A stretch of 64,000 nucleotides of DNA, from contig JAADJZ010000031.1 in NCBI GenBank assembly GCA_011032825.1, forward strand, positions 124,001 to 188,000, in the 5' to 3' direction. Every line of letters begins with the position of its first letter. Position 1 is the first letter of the stretch. Source of the DNA: Massariosphaeria phaeospora. Lineage: Eukaryota > Ascomycota > Dothideomycetes > Pleosporales. Below are positions 51,748 through 62,973 of the stretch, piece after piece. The notes under the pieces were generated by a model. The model ran no database searches and was not told the DNA's origin. It saw only the letters and a list, made by a program, of their open reading frames with translations. The position numbers were made by a program, and so were the translations under genes.

Positions 51748-54700
51748 ATGATGTTTACGACCGCCGCCCGCTGGCCGGCCGTGTTTCTTTTGCTGTCCGC
51801 GCTGTGTACTCTGTTTGTCCCCGCTGGTACGTACTGCCTGCCAGCGCTCAATTGCACCTGTTTCCCGCCGGACTGTTGCTAACCCAGCTCGATAGTCACG
51901 GTCAAGCACGAAAACTTCAAGACGTGCGACCAGTCCGGCTTCTGCAAACGCAACCGCCAGTTCGCCGACGACGCCGCAGCGAGCTCGTGGACGTCGCCGT
52001 ATGCCCTCGACCCAGCTACCATCACGTTCAAAAATGGCCAATTGTCCGGCACCGTGTTTAAGACGCTCAAGGAAGGCGAGGCACAGGTCCGACTTCCGCT
52101 GACCGTGACCTTTCTTGAGTCGGGCGTTGCGCGCGTTACCCTCGACGAGGAGAGGCGGCTGAAAGGGGACGTCGACCTGAGACACGGCAGCCAGGCGAGG
52201 AAGGAGCGGTACAACGAGGCCGGGAAGTGGGCTCTGGTCGGCGGCCTGAAGGTCGCAGATGGCGCGGCTTTGAGCGAGAAGGCCGAAGCTGGATACACGA
52301 AGGTCTTCTATGGCGACGCTGGGAAGCACCAGGCTGTCATCCGCCATGCGCCCTTTGGCATCGAGTTCCAGAGAGACGGCGAGACGCAGATCAAGTTCAA
52401 CGACCGCGGTCTCTTAAACATGGAGCACTGGAGACAGAAGGTCGAGCCGCCGCCCAAGGAAGAAGAGAAGAAAGAGGGCGACGAAGAGAACAAGGACGAG
52501 GAGAAGACAGAAGAGAAAGTAGAGGAGAAAAAGGACGAGGGGCCCAAGGGTGAAGACGAGAGCACGTGGTGGGAGGAGACGTTCGGCGGGAACACCGATT
52601 CGAAGCCGAGGGGTCCTGAGGCTGCCGCGCTGGATATCTCGTTCCCCGGCTACGAGCACGTCTTTGGCATTCCCGAGCATGCGACGAGGCTGTCTCTGAA
52701 GACGACGAGGTATGAGTCTCTACTATGAACCGACCGAACATAACTGACAAGGTGCCAGGGGCGGCGACGGCAACTACAAAGAGCCCTACCGGTTATACAA
52801 CGCCGATGTCTTCGAATACGAGATGGATAGCCCCATGACTCTCTACGGCGCCATTCCCTTCATGCAGGCCCATCGTAAAGGTTCGACTGTCGGTGTCTTT
52901 TGGCTAAACGCGGCCGAGACCTGGGTCGATGTGGTCAAGTCAAAGACAACCGCCAACCCCCTCGCACTTGGCCTGAAGGGACACACCGATATCCAGACCC
53001 ATTGGATCTCGGAGAGCGGACTTCTAGACGTCTTCGTCTTCCTCGGTCCTACACCGCAAGACCTCACTCGCCAATATGGCGAGCTGACCGGTTACACTGC
53101 CATGCCTCAATCCTTTGCGATCGCCTACCACCAGTGCCGATGGAACTACGTAACCGATGAAGATGTGAAGGACGTCGACCGGAAGTTTGATAAGTTCAAC
53201 ATTCCCTACGACGTCATCTGGCTCGACATTGAGTACACGCACGAGAAAAAGTACTTCACCTGGGACCCGTTGACATTTGTCAACCCCACCAAGATGCACA
53301 AGCACTTGGACAAGCGAGAAAGAAAGCTTGTGGCTATCATCGATCCCCATATCAAGAACACCAACGACTATCCCGTCATCGACGAGCTCAAGAAGAAGGG
53401 CTTGGCCGTCAAGAACAAGGATGGTGGCGATTATGAGGGTTGGTGCTGGCCTGGTTCTTCCATGTGGATCGATTGCTTCAACCCTGCTGCCATCACCTGG
53501 TGGAAAGGCCTTTTCAAATACGACAGCTTCAAGGGCACGGCCCCGAACACTTTCATCTGGAACGACATGAACGAGCCTTCGGTCTTCAACGGGCCGGAAA
53601 CGACCATGCCCAAGGACAACCTGCATCACGACAACTGGGAACACCGCGATGTTCACAACATTAATGGCATGACATTCCACAACGCAACCTATGAAGCTAT
53701 GCTGGAGCGTAAGAAAGGTGAAATCCGTCGTCCTTTTGTTCTCACTCGAGCCTTCTACTCTGGAAGTCAGCGTGTCGGTGCCATGTGGACTGGCGACAAC
53801 CTTGCTGAGTGGTCTCATCTCGAAGCCTCAATCCCCATGGTCCTCAACCAGGGTATCTCCGGGTTTCCCTTCTCTGGCGCAGACGTGGGGGGCTTCTTCG
53901 GCAATCCTTCAAAGGAACTATTGACTCGCTGGTACCAGACTGGCATTTTCTACCCCTTCTTCCGTGGCCACGCTCACATTGATACTCGCCGACGGGAGCC
54001 ATACATAGCTGGCTCGCCATATACCGAGATCATTACGCAAGCGCTTCGTCTTCGATATCAGCTTCTGCCCGCCTGGTATACGGCTTTCCATGAGGCCGCC
54101 ACTATCGGGGCTCCTATTATCCGACCCAACTTCTACATTCATCCTGAAGATGAGAAGGGCTTCGCTGTTGACGACCAGCTTTACGTTGGATCAACTGGTC
54201 TCCTCGCTAAACCTGTTACCAAGGAAGGTGCTGAGAGTGTCTCGGTCTACATTGCCGACGATCAGCCTTACTATAATTACTTCGATTACACTGTGTATCA
54301 AGGTGCGGGCCAACATACCGTACCAGCTCCGCTTGACACGATCCCACTTCTCATGCAAGGAGGTCATGTCATCCCTCGCCGTGACCGCCCGCGTCGCTCG
54401 TCTGGCCTAATGAAGTTCGATCCTTTCACACTCGTCGTCGTACTCGACAAGGACGGCAACGCAGCCGGCACCCTCTACGTTGACGACGGTGAGACTTTCG
54501 ATTACCAACAGGGTGCCTACATCCACCGACGCTTCAGCTTCGATGGCAAACGCAACGCACTCACATCCACCAACCTTCATCCCCGCGCTACCGTAAAGAC
54601 CGATGCCTATCTCAAGACCATGGCCAAGGTACGTGTGGAGAAGGTTATCGTGGTGGGTGCACCGAAGGCGTGGAAGGGCAAGTCTCAAGTCGTTGTGTCC

Positions 54701-54841
54701 GAAGAAGGAGCTAAGGAAAGCGCGAGGAAGAGACAGGTCGGTTTCGAATACTATGAGTCGAGTGGTAAGAAGGCTGCTTGGGCGGTGGTCAGGGACCCGA
54801 AGGTTGCGATCGGAAAGGGGTGGAAGATCGACTTCTCGTGA
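51748..54841 (+). CDS. ER glucosidase II alpha subunit (GH31)
   Basis: Three exons (51748-51826, 51896-52709, 52759-54841; introns 69 and 49 nt) encode 991 residues. The N-terminus MMFTTAARWPAVFLLLSALCTLFVPA is a signal peptide, and the first splice yields VTVKHENFKTCDQSGFC, the conserved mature start. The catalytic GH31 domain has WLDIEYTHEKKYFTWD and FIWNDMNEPSVF, where the Asp of WNDMNEP is the nucleophile. MWTGDN and FPFSGADVGGFFG follow. The enzyme trims the two inner glucoses from N-glycans in the ER lumen, normally with a beta subunit that is not in this window. An acidic Lys/Glu-rich insert of about 40 residues near 228-268 (PPPKEEEKKEGDEENKDEEK) is longer than I would expect and probably forms a surface loop. 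Confidence 0.95.
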
Positions 54842-55459
54842 GGCACAACTGAAACAACGCATCGCCTGGAGACAGTCTGTTGGTAGGAGAGAGATCACCT
54901 TTGGGAGGCTATGTGTTATGACTGCATGTAGCGTATAGCTAGATTTGCTTATTAGAGTGTGCAATTGGAGTTTTTGTTAGTCTTAGGTAGGTGTTCCCAG
55001 CTCTTTGCTCCCGAAATTACCTCACAGAGTAAGCCGTCCGGCGAGGGGAATCGACCCTGGCGATATTACAAGCGTGGCGATGCTTCCGGCCCCGCAAAGA
55101 GATACTCACCACTTTATTCTAGAGTAGAGGGGTGAGGAGACAGAACCATGTCGGTGTTTGGTCGGTAGGGTTCGGTAAGGCTCGGTAATGCAGCTAATAT
55201 GTTCAGCAATCTATAACTCGCCGGATGAAGAGTATAGGAAAACGTGGGGAATCCTTGCTAATTGACACATTGTTTGAGGATCCTCGGGGAATAGAGAACG
55301 TTAATTTGACTGTGGAGATGGTGCGGTTGCAGATTACTTTTACTTCGGCTGTTCGATGCGGTGTACAAAGAGGAGAGAACATAAAGATAAATCCAACCTC
55401 CACCAGCATGTCATACATTACACGTAGGACACCTCGTTGCGTTACATCAGGATTTCACA
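54842..55459. other. Intergenic, no gene supported
   Basis: About 620 bases separate two plus-strand genes. Near 55030-55100 the minus strand carries a T-arm-like GGGTCGATTCCCC, but a full tRNA does not fold (see rejected items). Confidence 0.5.
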
Positions 55460-56418
55460 ATGCACAACTCTCTCCTCGTCTTCGCTCTCCTCAGTGCGAC
55501 CCTCTCCGCCCTCAACATCGCCACCTCCCTCCAATGGATCGAACACACACCGCAACCCTACGCCATCGCCAACTTTTACAACGGCTCTAGCCGCGCCGTC
55601 CTCACCAGCGGCGGCGTCGCCGACCTCGGCACCAACGCCACCTACGACCTAGCCGCCAACGCCGAAACCCAGGGCCTGCGCCAGTACGCCCAGCGCCGCA
55701 ACCTCCGCCTCATCTACATCATCTGCGAAGTCGGCTACCGGCTCGTCGCCAACAAAGCCGCCGGCATCACCTCGCTGCGCGACCTCAAGGGCAAGAAGAT
55801 CGGCACGCTGCCCGGCACCAGCGCGGGTGTCTTCGTCGCTAAGATGCTCGCTAGTGTTGGGTTGAAGGAGAGCGACGTCTCGCTAGTGAGCGGCAACGTC
55901 TGCATGAAGACGCCCTGCGCGGCTAACACGTTCCCCGCGCAGCTCGCGCGCCGCGACATCGACGCCTTCGGCGTGTGGGAGCCCGCCGTCGAGCTCGGCA
56001 TCCGCGCGCTCGGCGCGGGCAACGCCGCTGTCTTCCAGAACGCGTCGCTGTACCGCGAAGTGTACAGCCTGTACGCGACCACCGAGGCGCTCGGCAACGC
56101 CGCCAAGCGCAAGGACATCGTGGCGTTTGTGCGCGCGCTGGAGAAGACGAGGGAGGTGTTTGCGGCGCCGACGAGTACGGTGTTTGAGTTTGTGGGGAGG
56201 GAGGTGGGTGTTGAGAGGGGGGTTGTTGAGGCGGTTTGGAAGGATCATAGGTGGACGGGGGGGTGGGGGGATGGGGGGAGTTGGTGGAGTTTTTGGTCGA
56301 GGAGGATGCGTATTTGGCGGGGAGGGATAAGAGGATTAAAGTTGCAAAGAAGGATTTGGAGAGGTTTTTGGATGGGAGTGTGTTGGAGGAGCTGCGGGGG
56401 GGGAGCGTGGGGAATTGA
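55460..56418 (+). CDS. Secreted SsuA/NMT1-like substrate-binding protein with apparent frameshift
   Basis: The frame opens with a signal peptide (MHNSLLVFALLSATLSA). It continues with the type-2 periplasmic-binding fold of the SsuA/THI5/NMT1-like family: LQWIEHTPQPYAIANFYNG, GVADLGTNATYDLAANAE, then LRDLKGKKIGTLPGTSAGVF and RRDIDAFGVWEPAVELG. After VVEAVWKDHRWTGGWGDGG the frame turns into low-quality sequence and would end at 56515. One base shift in the G run at about 56259-56279 restores LVEFLVEEDAYLAGRDKR and an end at 56418, which fits the family. Either one G is missing from the read or the gene carries a real lesion. The family binds small ligands such as sulfonates or pyrimidine precursors; the ligand here is unknown. 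Confidence 0.75.
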
Positions 56419-56843
56419 TTTGTGGTTGACTCTCGTCTCACATAGTCGATATGCTATATACACCTGCCAGGCGCGTCCAATAGAACAGCCTAGGGGGGTG
56501 ACTTGGTGCAGATAATGGAAAGAGATCAGTTCCATTCCGAGGTTTACTTTCGAGTCGGTGATTGTTATACGCACCAGCATAAAGATCACAGAACAAATGA
56601 GGTTCCGCTTGAGCTGCCCGCGCAAACTTTCTCTATCTGTGCTAGATAGATATAATTATAAGCAAGGCTGTTCTCTGAAGGGTTGAATTCTATAGAGGAT
56701 AGAGATCACAGGTGGAGCTTGACTCGTGACTTCTTAATTTGGCTTAGCCTGCTGACGTGGCTGTTAGGCTCCCGTCTGGACCGTTGCCTGCGTGCCTGCA
56801 TCTTTCCTTCCAACACACACTCTTCATCTTCACTTTCAGCATC
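56419..56843. other. Intergenic, no gene supported
   Basis: The 3' end of the SsuA-like gene and the promoter of the following orphan lie here. No motif stands out. Confidence 0.5.
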
Positions 56844-58661
56844 ATGGCTGCAACCCCGCCATCTGACGACCTGCCTGTCAACGCAAGTGATCTGGATCAG
56901 GAAATTGCGGGCTTCACTGGCTACACCATCGATCTCAACTACTCACGCCTGGAAATATATCCGCAGGGCGAGTATCCTGATGATACTTGGAGCAGACTCG
57001 CAGGATGCTTCCATTCATTTCAGTCCGAAATCGTACGGCGTGAAGACTATAGAACCCTGGAAGAATACTGGGAATTTCCGGGTGATCGCTTTAGTAGCGG
57101 GTCTATCGCATATGATGGCTGCTATGCACCTATCACATATCACTTCCGGATCTGTCGCAGTAGTCCAAGAGGATTTACGCCATTCTTCGAGCTATCAAAC
57201 GAAAACTTGTACGACCTTAGGACATTGACGGTACGCCTTGACCCTGAGCTGCCCGCAGTGATAAAACTCGGCGGCGACTGGACGCGATTAGCGGAACTGG
57301 CGCCTCTGAATCTCCGGAGCCGGAATGGAAAATCAGCAATGGAGGATTGGGAAACGTTGATTCGACGGCTAGCTCAGTGCATTCGGCCTAATTATCTGAC
57401 ATTGTTTTTGATTGTCAAGACCTTGGATATTGAGACAGCTGAGGCAGTTCTCAAGCCACTCAAACTACTCCCAACACTGAACGGCTGCGGCATATGGCTT
57501 AATAAGAAGGCAATTGTAGAACTCAACGATCTGATACGTAACACAGTCGGGCACGTCACAACTCCCTCGGGTGGTGGACCGCAATCTTTCAGATATCTTG
57601 ACCTACCTCTCGAACTACGCTATAGGATATTGGAGCACAGCGACCTGATTTCCATGGTAGATCTCGAATGGAAGCCTCCCTCGTCCAGCGTCGCTATCGC
57701 TACTAGGCAGTGCGACTGCGACTATGTTGACCTTTTCGGACATCTAGGGGATTGCACCAGAATGGCGAAACTCAGTAAGCCCATCAACCCTGAAGATCAT
57801 TTTGCGAGGCACTGCCCACACGGTTGTCATATGCTGGGGGAAATGGAATTCTGCAAACGGTTACAGTCTGGTTCTTGCGTCTGCTTGTATCATTGCAAGC
57901 ACTCGGCATACTCCTCCACCATGGCCGCTCCCAAGACTGGTGTGCACCCGCTGTTTCTCGTCAGTCGCCAAGTCAGACAGGATGCTATCCCAGTCTTCTA
58001 CCAACGGAATCGATTCGTAGTTACCCCATGTGGCATAGTGCCACTTAGGGATGCGACTTTTGAGCCAAGCCGTCTACATATTTTTGAAATTACATCACCT
58101 CTTAAGAGCGTAGAGCTCTCGCTCTTTCTTTCATCCTTGCCTCGAAACGCCTTACAGCATATCCGCTATCTCGAATGGATGCTGCCGCAACTCGGCAGTT
58201 TTAGGCATGCATCCAAACGCGTCTACTTGGACTACCTCGACACAATAGAGATGATGGCGCACGCCATACCCCTTTCCCAACTCACTCTAGTCTTGAATCT
58301 TCGCGTCATGCACCACTATAATATCCTCGAGAATCACTCTTTCCGTTGGCCTACCCGCTCTGCGCACACCGGGGCCATTTACGATGCCGTCTTAAACCCG
58401 CTAGGTCGCTTGCACGGACTCAAGGACTGTTTCGTGTACCTGAGAAGGATCGTCAAGAAAGGATCAGGGCACGACTGGCCGAATAACTGTGCCTTCGACA
58501 ATGATGAGATGAGGTATGAGAAGGCAATCATGGGACCAGAATATGACAGTAGGAAGAGAGGGAAACCGTGGAAGGAGCGCGTTGAGCAGAATCTATACCA
58601 TTTACACCAGGACGACTGCAAGGTGGATACGTATGAAGATTACTGGTCGCGGCAAGACTGA
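56844..58661 (+). CDS. Hypothetical protein with internal F-box-like motif and Cys-rich segment
   Basis: The intronless frame encodes 605 residues from MAATPPSDDLPV. The first 250 residues have no recognisable domain. Near 250 the chain reads FRYLDLPLELRYRILEHSDL, the L-P-x-E-L-R-x-x-I-x motif of fungal F-box-like proteins. It is followed by CDCDYVDLFGHLGDC, then HCPHGCHMLGEMEFCKRL and CVCLYHCKHSAY, which pack about ten Cys and several His in 80 residues and could bind metal. PLFLVSRQVRQDAIPVFYQRNRFV is the usual follow-on of this fungal family. The upstream open frame of 29 codons was dropped. Function is unknown. Confidence 0.7.
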   Translation: MAATPPSDDLPVNASDLDQEIAGFTGYTIDLNYSRLEIYPQGEYPDDTWSRLAGCFHSFQSEIVRREDYRTLEEYWEFPGDRFSSGSIAYDGCYAPITYHFRICRSSPRGFTPFFELSNENLYDLRTLTVRLDPELPAVIKLGGDWTRLAELAPLNLRSRNGKSAMEDWETLIRRLAQCIRPNYLTLFLIVKTLDIETAEAVLKPLKLLPTLNGCGIWLNKKAIVELNDLIRNTVGHVTTPSGGGPQSFRYLDLPLELRYRILEHSDLISMVDLEWKPPSSSVAIATRQCDCDYVDLFGHLGDCTRMAKLSKPINPEDHFARHCPHGCHMLGEMEFCKRLQSGSCVCLYHCKHSAYSSTMAAPKTGVHPLFLVSRQVRQDAIPVFYQRNRFVVTPCGIVPLRDATFEPSRLHIFEITSPLKSVELSLFLSSLPRNALQHIRYLEWMLPQLGSFRHASKRVYLDYLDTIEMMAHAIPLSQLTLVLNLRVMHHYNILENHSFRWPTRSAHTGAIYDAVLNPLGRLHGLKDCFVYLRRIVKKGSGHDWPNNCAFDNDEMRYEKAIMGPEYDSRKRGKPWKERVEQNLYHLHQDDCKVDTYEDYWSRQD

Positions 58662-60159
58662 GGAGGATAGTTCGGTAGTGTGAAGATCGGCTGAGCACAC
58701 GTAGCCGCATCCGCTGGCCATAATAAAGTTGTTCCAACATTCGTGTCCCTTTCAGTCCCTAGTCTGGTTCGAATGATTGGAATCAGAGAGTAGAATAGCG
58801 CTGCTCACACTCCAGAGTATGTACCTTGCTAATGCGTTGAGTTCCGAGCGCTTAGGTGTGCATGCACGTACATGAACTGTACAGGTTTCAAACTCTCGGC
58901 CGCAGGCTGTTTCGATCACATGACAGATCCCTGCTCGCAGGCGCGGGCCTGTGGATAGAAGTTACCCGGTCAGCAAACCCGAGACATCTTGGAACTCATC
59001 GATCCGGGGCTTGGAGGTATACGGTGGCAGCACATGCAGCGACCGCGCCGTACCGGGGCTGGGTTGGTGGTGAATCTGTGCCAACGAACAAACAACAGCG
59101 TGGCTTGATTGTGCCTGGAAGTTTCCGTGCAGATTGTCCGCAGGAATTCGTCCTGGAAGATCGTATACCTTCGCCTCTTGCCTGCTTAAACTCCGGATTG
59201 CGTCTTACCAGCATGTGGAGTGGAGGGTGTCGGTGTGGCGTCGTCGAGTGCCTACCAGGACAGACCTCTAGGCGCGCTTATACGTGGTCAGCAAGCCTCT
59301 TCGTATAGGTACTCGGGATCTTCATCTGATAGTATCCTGCCATAAATGTGCGTCGATATTCGTACGGTATGCGGGACCGAAGACGTCAGATGCGGAGGCA
59401 TCGATTGCGGTTAGTGTGACATATTCGCGCGCTAAACAGACGCTAGATAACGTTAACACCCCTGTCGCCAAATGCACGTTTCTCCCACACCATCACACCT
59501 CACCTCGTCCATCTCTAAGTACAAACATTACTCTTTCCTCCCATATCTCTCGGTGCGTTCAGTTTATCGAGCGGCAGGGTCTTGCACAGTTTACTCCACT
59601 GCGTAATCCTTCCGATCGATACTTCTCCACGGCGCAGCATCGCTCGCCCCATTCATGCTTGGGGTTCCTAGGGACCCGAGTGTGGCACCTCTGAACATGT
59701 TGTGTCAGGAGAGGGCCATCAACATCGTACTCTTGACCTTCCCGTCCCGTTCAAACACGCGTCGTCGGCGAGCTAGGTACGGGACGCAGCACTGCGGGTG
59801 GAAAGCCAGAGCTCCCGTTGCGCGCCGTCCCTCGGAGTCTCCCGTTAGAGCTTCCGCGTCACCGATTCCAGCCATTCAGAATTGATTCGCTGTGATTTTT
59901 AGGAGGCGTTTCTATATGCAGTTGCCTTGGTACAGCTGACAAGTTAGACTTCGATGCTTAGCTCCCTATTGTCGAGATGGTTCCACTGCACGGACATGAG
60001 CGCACTCGCGATTACGAGGCGGAACTGAGCGTTGCCTTGTCTTACTCTCATACCTGTTTTCTCGGCTGTTCAGACATCTGTTCTTGATGTTGGATGGTCC
60101 CGGACCCCTGTGGACAATATCGTTCCTCTCAACTTCACTCCACACGGACGCCGAAAACC
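58662..60159. other. Intergenic, 1.5 kb
   Basis: Only frames without splice or motif support are present, for example 150 codons at 58856-59308. Nothing repetitive is obvious. Confidence 0.5.
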
Positions 60160-60780
60160 ATGATAAGCCAAACATCTGTAGAACTGAATGCTCTCGACTA
60201 CTGTCCCGGCGGCTGTGTACAACAGAGCGTAGTTTTTCCCAGTCCCTGCAACGACTCCGACCCAGCGCCCGCGGGCTCTGGCCACCAACACACGAAGTCA
60301 CCAGGATTCGCCAAACCTTACGATCGGTTTAAGCCTCAAGGAGGCGGCGTAGACGGCGATATTTTCCTACGTTTCAAGATCCGAGCAATGGACGAAGAAG
60401 AGTTCCTGGTACACTGGGCCCGCCTACGCACAACATCGGGGATCTTTACTCGTGACGAGAGCGGCACCCTGGTTTTTCGCATGAGCTCCTCGGACCTCTC
60501 AGACTACCCGTATATCGGCATCTGCCGCTCAAACCTGCCATGTGAACCGGCTGCTCGTTGGCAGCATTGCTACGACGAGGCGGGTATCTCTTGGTTGACA
60601 AAGCCTATGTCTTCCGATAGCAACCATACGGAGCTATATGCCTGTGGATTTGAAGTGCAACCTCACGGATCTGTCGGCCAATACGGGCCCTCTGGCCTTA
60701 CCCCAACAGATTTCGTCGCTCGCCAGCTGCTTGAGGAAGAGGTCTTGAAAAGCGCCGGAAAGGAGATTGGAAGAGAATGA
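60160..60780 (+). CDS. Hypothetical protein
   Basis: The frame encodes 206 residues from MISQTSVELNALDYCPGG. Its composition is even and protein-like, with eight Cys and a mixed alpha/beta pattern (GDIFLRFKIRAMDEEEFLVHW, DYPYIGICRSNLPCEP, LTPTDFVARQLLEEEVLK). I recognise no family. The start was placed at the Met in ACCATGATA, which has a better context than the upstream one. It has no signal peptide and probably is an intracellular orphan. Confidence 0.5.
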   Translation: MISQTSVELNALDYCPGGCVQQSVVFPSPCNDSDPAPAGSGHQHTKSPGFAKPYDRFKPQGGGVDGDIFLRFKIRAMDEEEFLVHWARLRTTSGIFTRDESGTLVFRMSSSDLSDYPYIGICRSNLPCEPAARWQHCYDEAGISWLTKPMSSDSNHTELYACGFEVQPHGSVGQYGPSGLTPTDFVARQLLEEEVLKSAGKEIGRE

Positions 60781-61904
60781 GTGTCAGAACTGTGCCTCGG
60801 AGGGCCAGACCGCCCCATCTTCATCTCGGATGCCGTTTGATTTTCCTCCAGTCCACAAAACCGGTCTTCTCACGTTCACGATTTCTCAATGTCTCAAGAT
60901 AGAAGTGCTAGATGAATTTTCCAGGATTAACTTATGAACCACCACTCCCCTCTTACGCCGAACAAGGTGGCCACTTCTGGGTGAAATGCTGTCGGTGCAT
61001 TCGTGCCAACAAAAGGAAAGCATATTATCCGGATCGCAAACCAAAATGCCAAGTTCCATTCTTACATCCGTCGTGCTCGCTCTCCGCACAGAACCACCGT
61101 TCACGATCCCGCTGATCGGTGAAAGCATCACCATGCGGCCACTGCGCCCCATCCTCCGATCAACCACAGTTTCAAATTTCCATCGCCGAATAAGAACGGT
61201 CAGAAACAGCTCGCCCCATCCCGCAAATGCACTCGACAGCGCGTAGATTTTGCCAGCCGTTGAACCCGTGGGGATGGCTAAGCGCCGAAGTCCTCGCATG
61301 CGATTGGTCGGAGTGGCGCAGCATCACGCACAAATCAGCCAACGGATCGCCAACCCCCGAATTATTACATCATCCTGCCTTGTTAAGCTAGCTACGTTTC
61401 TCGAGGCGAATGATATGGTCGGTTTGTTTGGTACGCGCGCCTCTCCATATCGTCGGGTTGTGGCTTTGAATTTTTTTTGTGTTGGACGCCAAAGTGTAGG
61501 CCAATCTGGGGAGAAGAGGATTGGCCCCCTGGCCCTACACCGATCAGACTAACGTGCATTTCTGGATAATAATTTATGGAACTGCACTGGACCTAACCGA
61601 ATCGGCGTGTTTCTGCTATTTTCGTGTTCCACAGCGTGTGGCATAGACGCGCTGAGCGTACATGGCCATGGGTATAGCGAGGAAGGACCGCTTTCAGATT
61701 AGTACGTCGGGAAGAGACATGATGATATAAAGATGGAGCTTGTGCTACAGTTCAACACCAGCTTCAACAGCTAAGCTGCCTTTCCTACGTCTAGTTTCTT
61801 TTACTTTCCTATCTATCGGTCTTATTATATAATTAATGGGTAGTCAACATAGTCAGCAATGACTGAACGACTCAAATTGATCAAATAAAATCGGTCTTAT
61901 TTCC
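60781..61904. other. Intergenic, 1.1 kb
   Basis: A 137-codon minus-strand frame at 60886-61299 is the longest here, but it lacks any motif and overlaps open plus-strand frames. I do not call it a gene. Confidence 0.45.
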
Positions 61905-62642
61905 TTGTGGGTGTCCATCGTCACCATATCTCGAACACAACCTTCTTCCAGTGGAGAACAGGTTCATCCGCCCTCGCCTGCCTCCACAACACCAACTTTG
62001 ATCATCGTAACTCCACCCACCCCAGACGACGACCCCTTCCTCAGCGCCTCCAAGATGCCACGCCCAAACCGCTACCACCCCTACACTCGCACACAGGTCA
62101 GCACTGCACCTGTCGTATCACCTCGTTTCCCCCCACCACCGGGCATGCGACAAGCCCCTAGGCCAATGCCTTCGATCGCAGAACAGCAATACCCCGCGTC
62201 ATACCAGTACGCGCCCCCGCTCTACATCCAGGCCGTGACCTGCGACGGCAAGCCTCTCGCGGCACGCTCCATAATGAAGGGTCCAGACGGCATGTTCCAC
62301 ATCCAGATGCAAGTCATACAATACCCCAGCGAAGTGCATCGGGGCACAACGGCGCCCTACTCCTCGCCCGTGACCACGGCGGCATCCACGCCTACGCCGC
62401 TTGGTCCTTCTTTGATCATGGGACTAGGCATCAAGAAGGGCGACCGGGCTGATTCCTGCATTGGCGGCAGCCAGGACGGGAAGAGCCCTGGGAGCCGCAG
62501 CGAGGAGTGTGCGATCCTGTCGGATGACGAGGATGCGGAGGGCGAGTTGGAGGGCAGTTATGCGGATCGGCAACATGAGTTGGCTATTGCGGAACAGAGG
62601 AGGATTATGGACGACTTGCTGCGGCAGGGTTGGGCGGGATAG
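61905..62642 (+). CDS. Hypothetical Pro-rich protein
   Basis: The frame encodes 245 residues, or 195 if translation begins at MPRPNRYHPYTR (62055). The text before that Met (IVTPPTPDDDPFLSASK) reads as coding, so the longer form or an upstream exon is likely. A central block (PPLYIQAVTCDGKPLAARSI, GPDGMFHIQMQVIQYP) looks ordered. The C-terminus is an acidic helix (DDEDAEGELEGSYADRQHELAIAEQRRIMDDLLRQGWAG). I know of no assigned function. Confidence 0.55.
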   Translation: MWVSIVTISRTQPSSSGEQVHPPSPASTTPTLIIVTPPTPDDDPFLSASKMPRPNRYHPYTRTQVSTAPVVSPRFPPPPGMRQAPRPMPSIAEQQYPASYQYAPPLYIQAVTCDGKPLAARSIMKGPDGMFHIQMQVIQYPSEVHRGTTAPYSSPVTTAASTPTPLGPSLIMGLGIKKGDRADSCIGGSQDGKSPGSRSEECAILSDDEDAEGELEGSYADRQHELAIAEQRRIMDDLLRQGWAG

Positions 62643-62973
62643 AGATGTCCACTGGATGTTTCACGACGGATGGTACGGTGTGGGGACCTGATTAGGCCAG
62701 AGCGTTTGTTGTAATTGCTTTTTGATGTTTATGAAGTCTGGGTGGTGGGCTGTTTTGCTGGTTTGGGAGCGGGCTATGGAAAGCGCTGGGTGGTTCTGTC
62801 TTTTCCGCGTGGGTTGGCTCAAATTGTTTTTCGCGATTAGTCTAAATGAATTTTGTATACCACATTGTCATTTTTCCGTCTACACATGCTAGTTCTATTT
62901 TGCTAACTGCGACCTCCTAAGCCTAGATTGAGAATCGCTTGAGGTGTGAACAGCATTCGCCTATTCACCACGC
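62643..62973. other. Intergenic between convergent genes
   Basis: The 331-bp space holds two 3' ends and nothing else recognisable. Confidence 0.6.

Noticed and set aside
55020..55110. tRNA-like T-arm (GGGTCGATTCCCC) and TTGTAAT anticodon-like loop on the minus strand
   Set aside because: The anticodon stem and the acceptor stem do not pair and no D-arm is visible, so no full cloverleaf forms. At most it is a decayed tRNA-like sequence.
58856..59308. 150-codon plus-strand frame
   Set aside because: Mixed, Arg/Gly-rich text without domain, signal peptide or splice support.
60886..61299. 137-codon minus-strand frame
   Set aside because: Reads moderately protein-like but has no motif and competes with open plus-strand frames. 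Not enough to call a gene.
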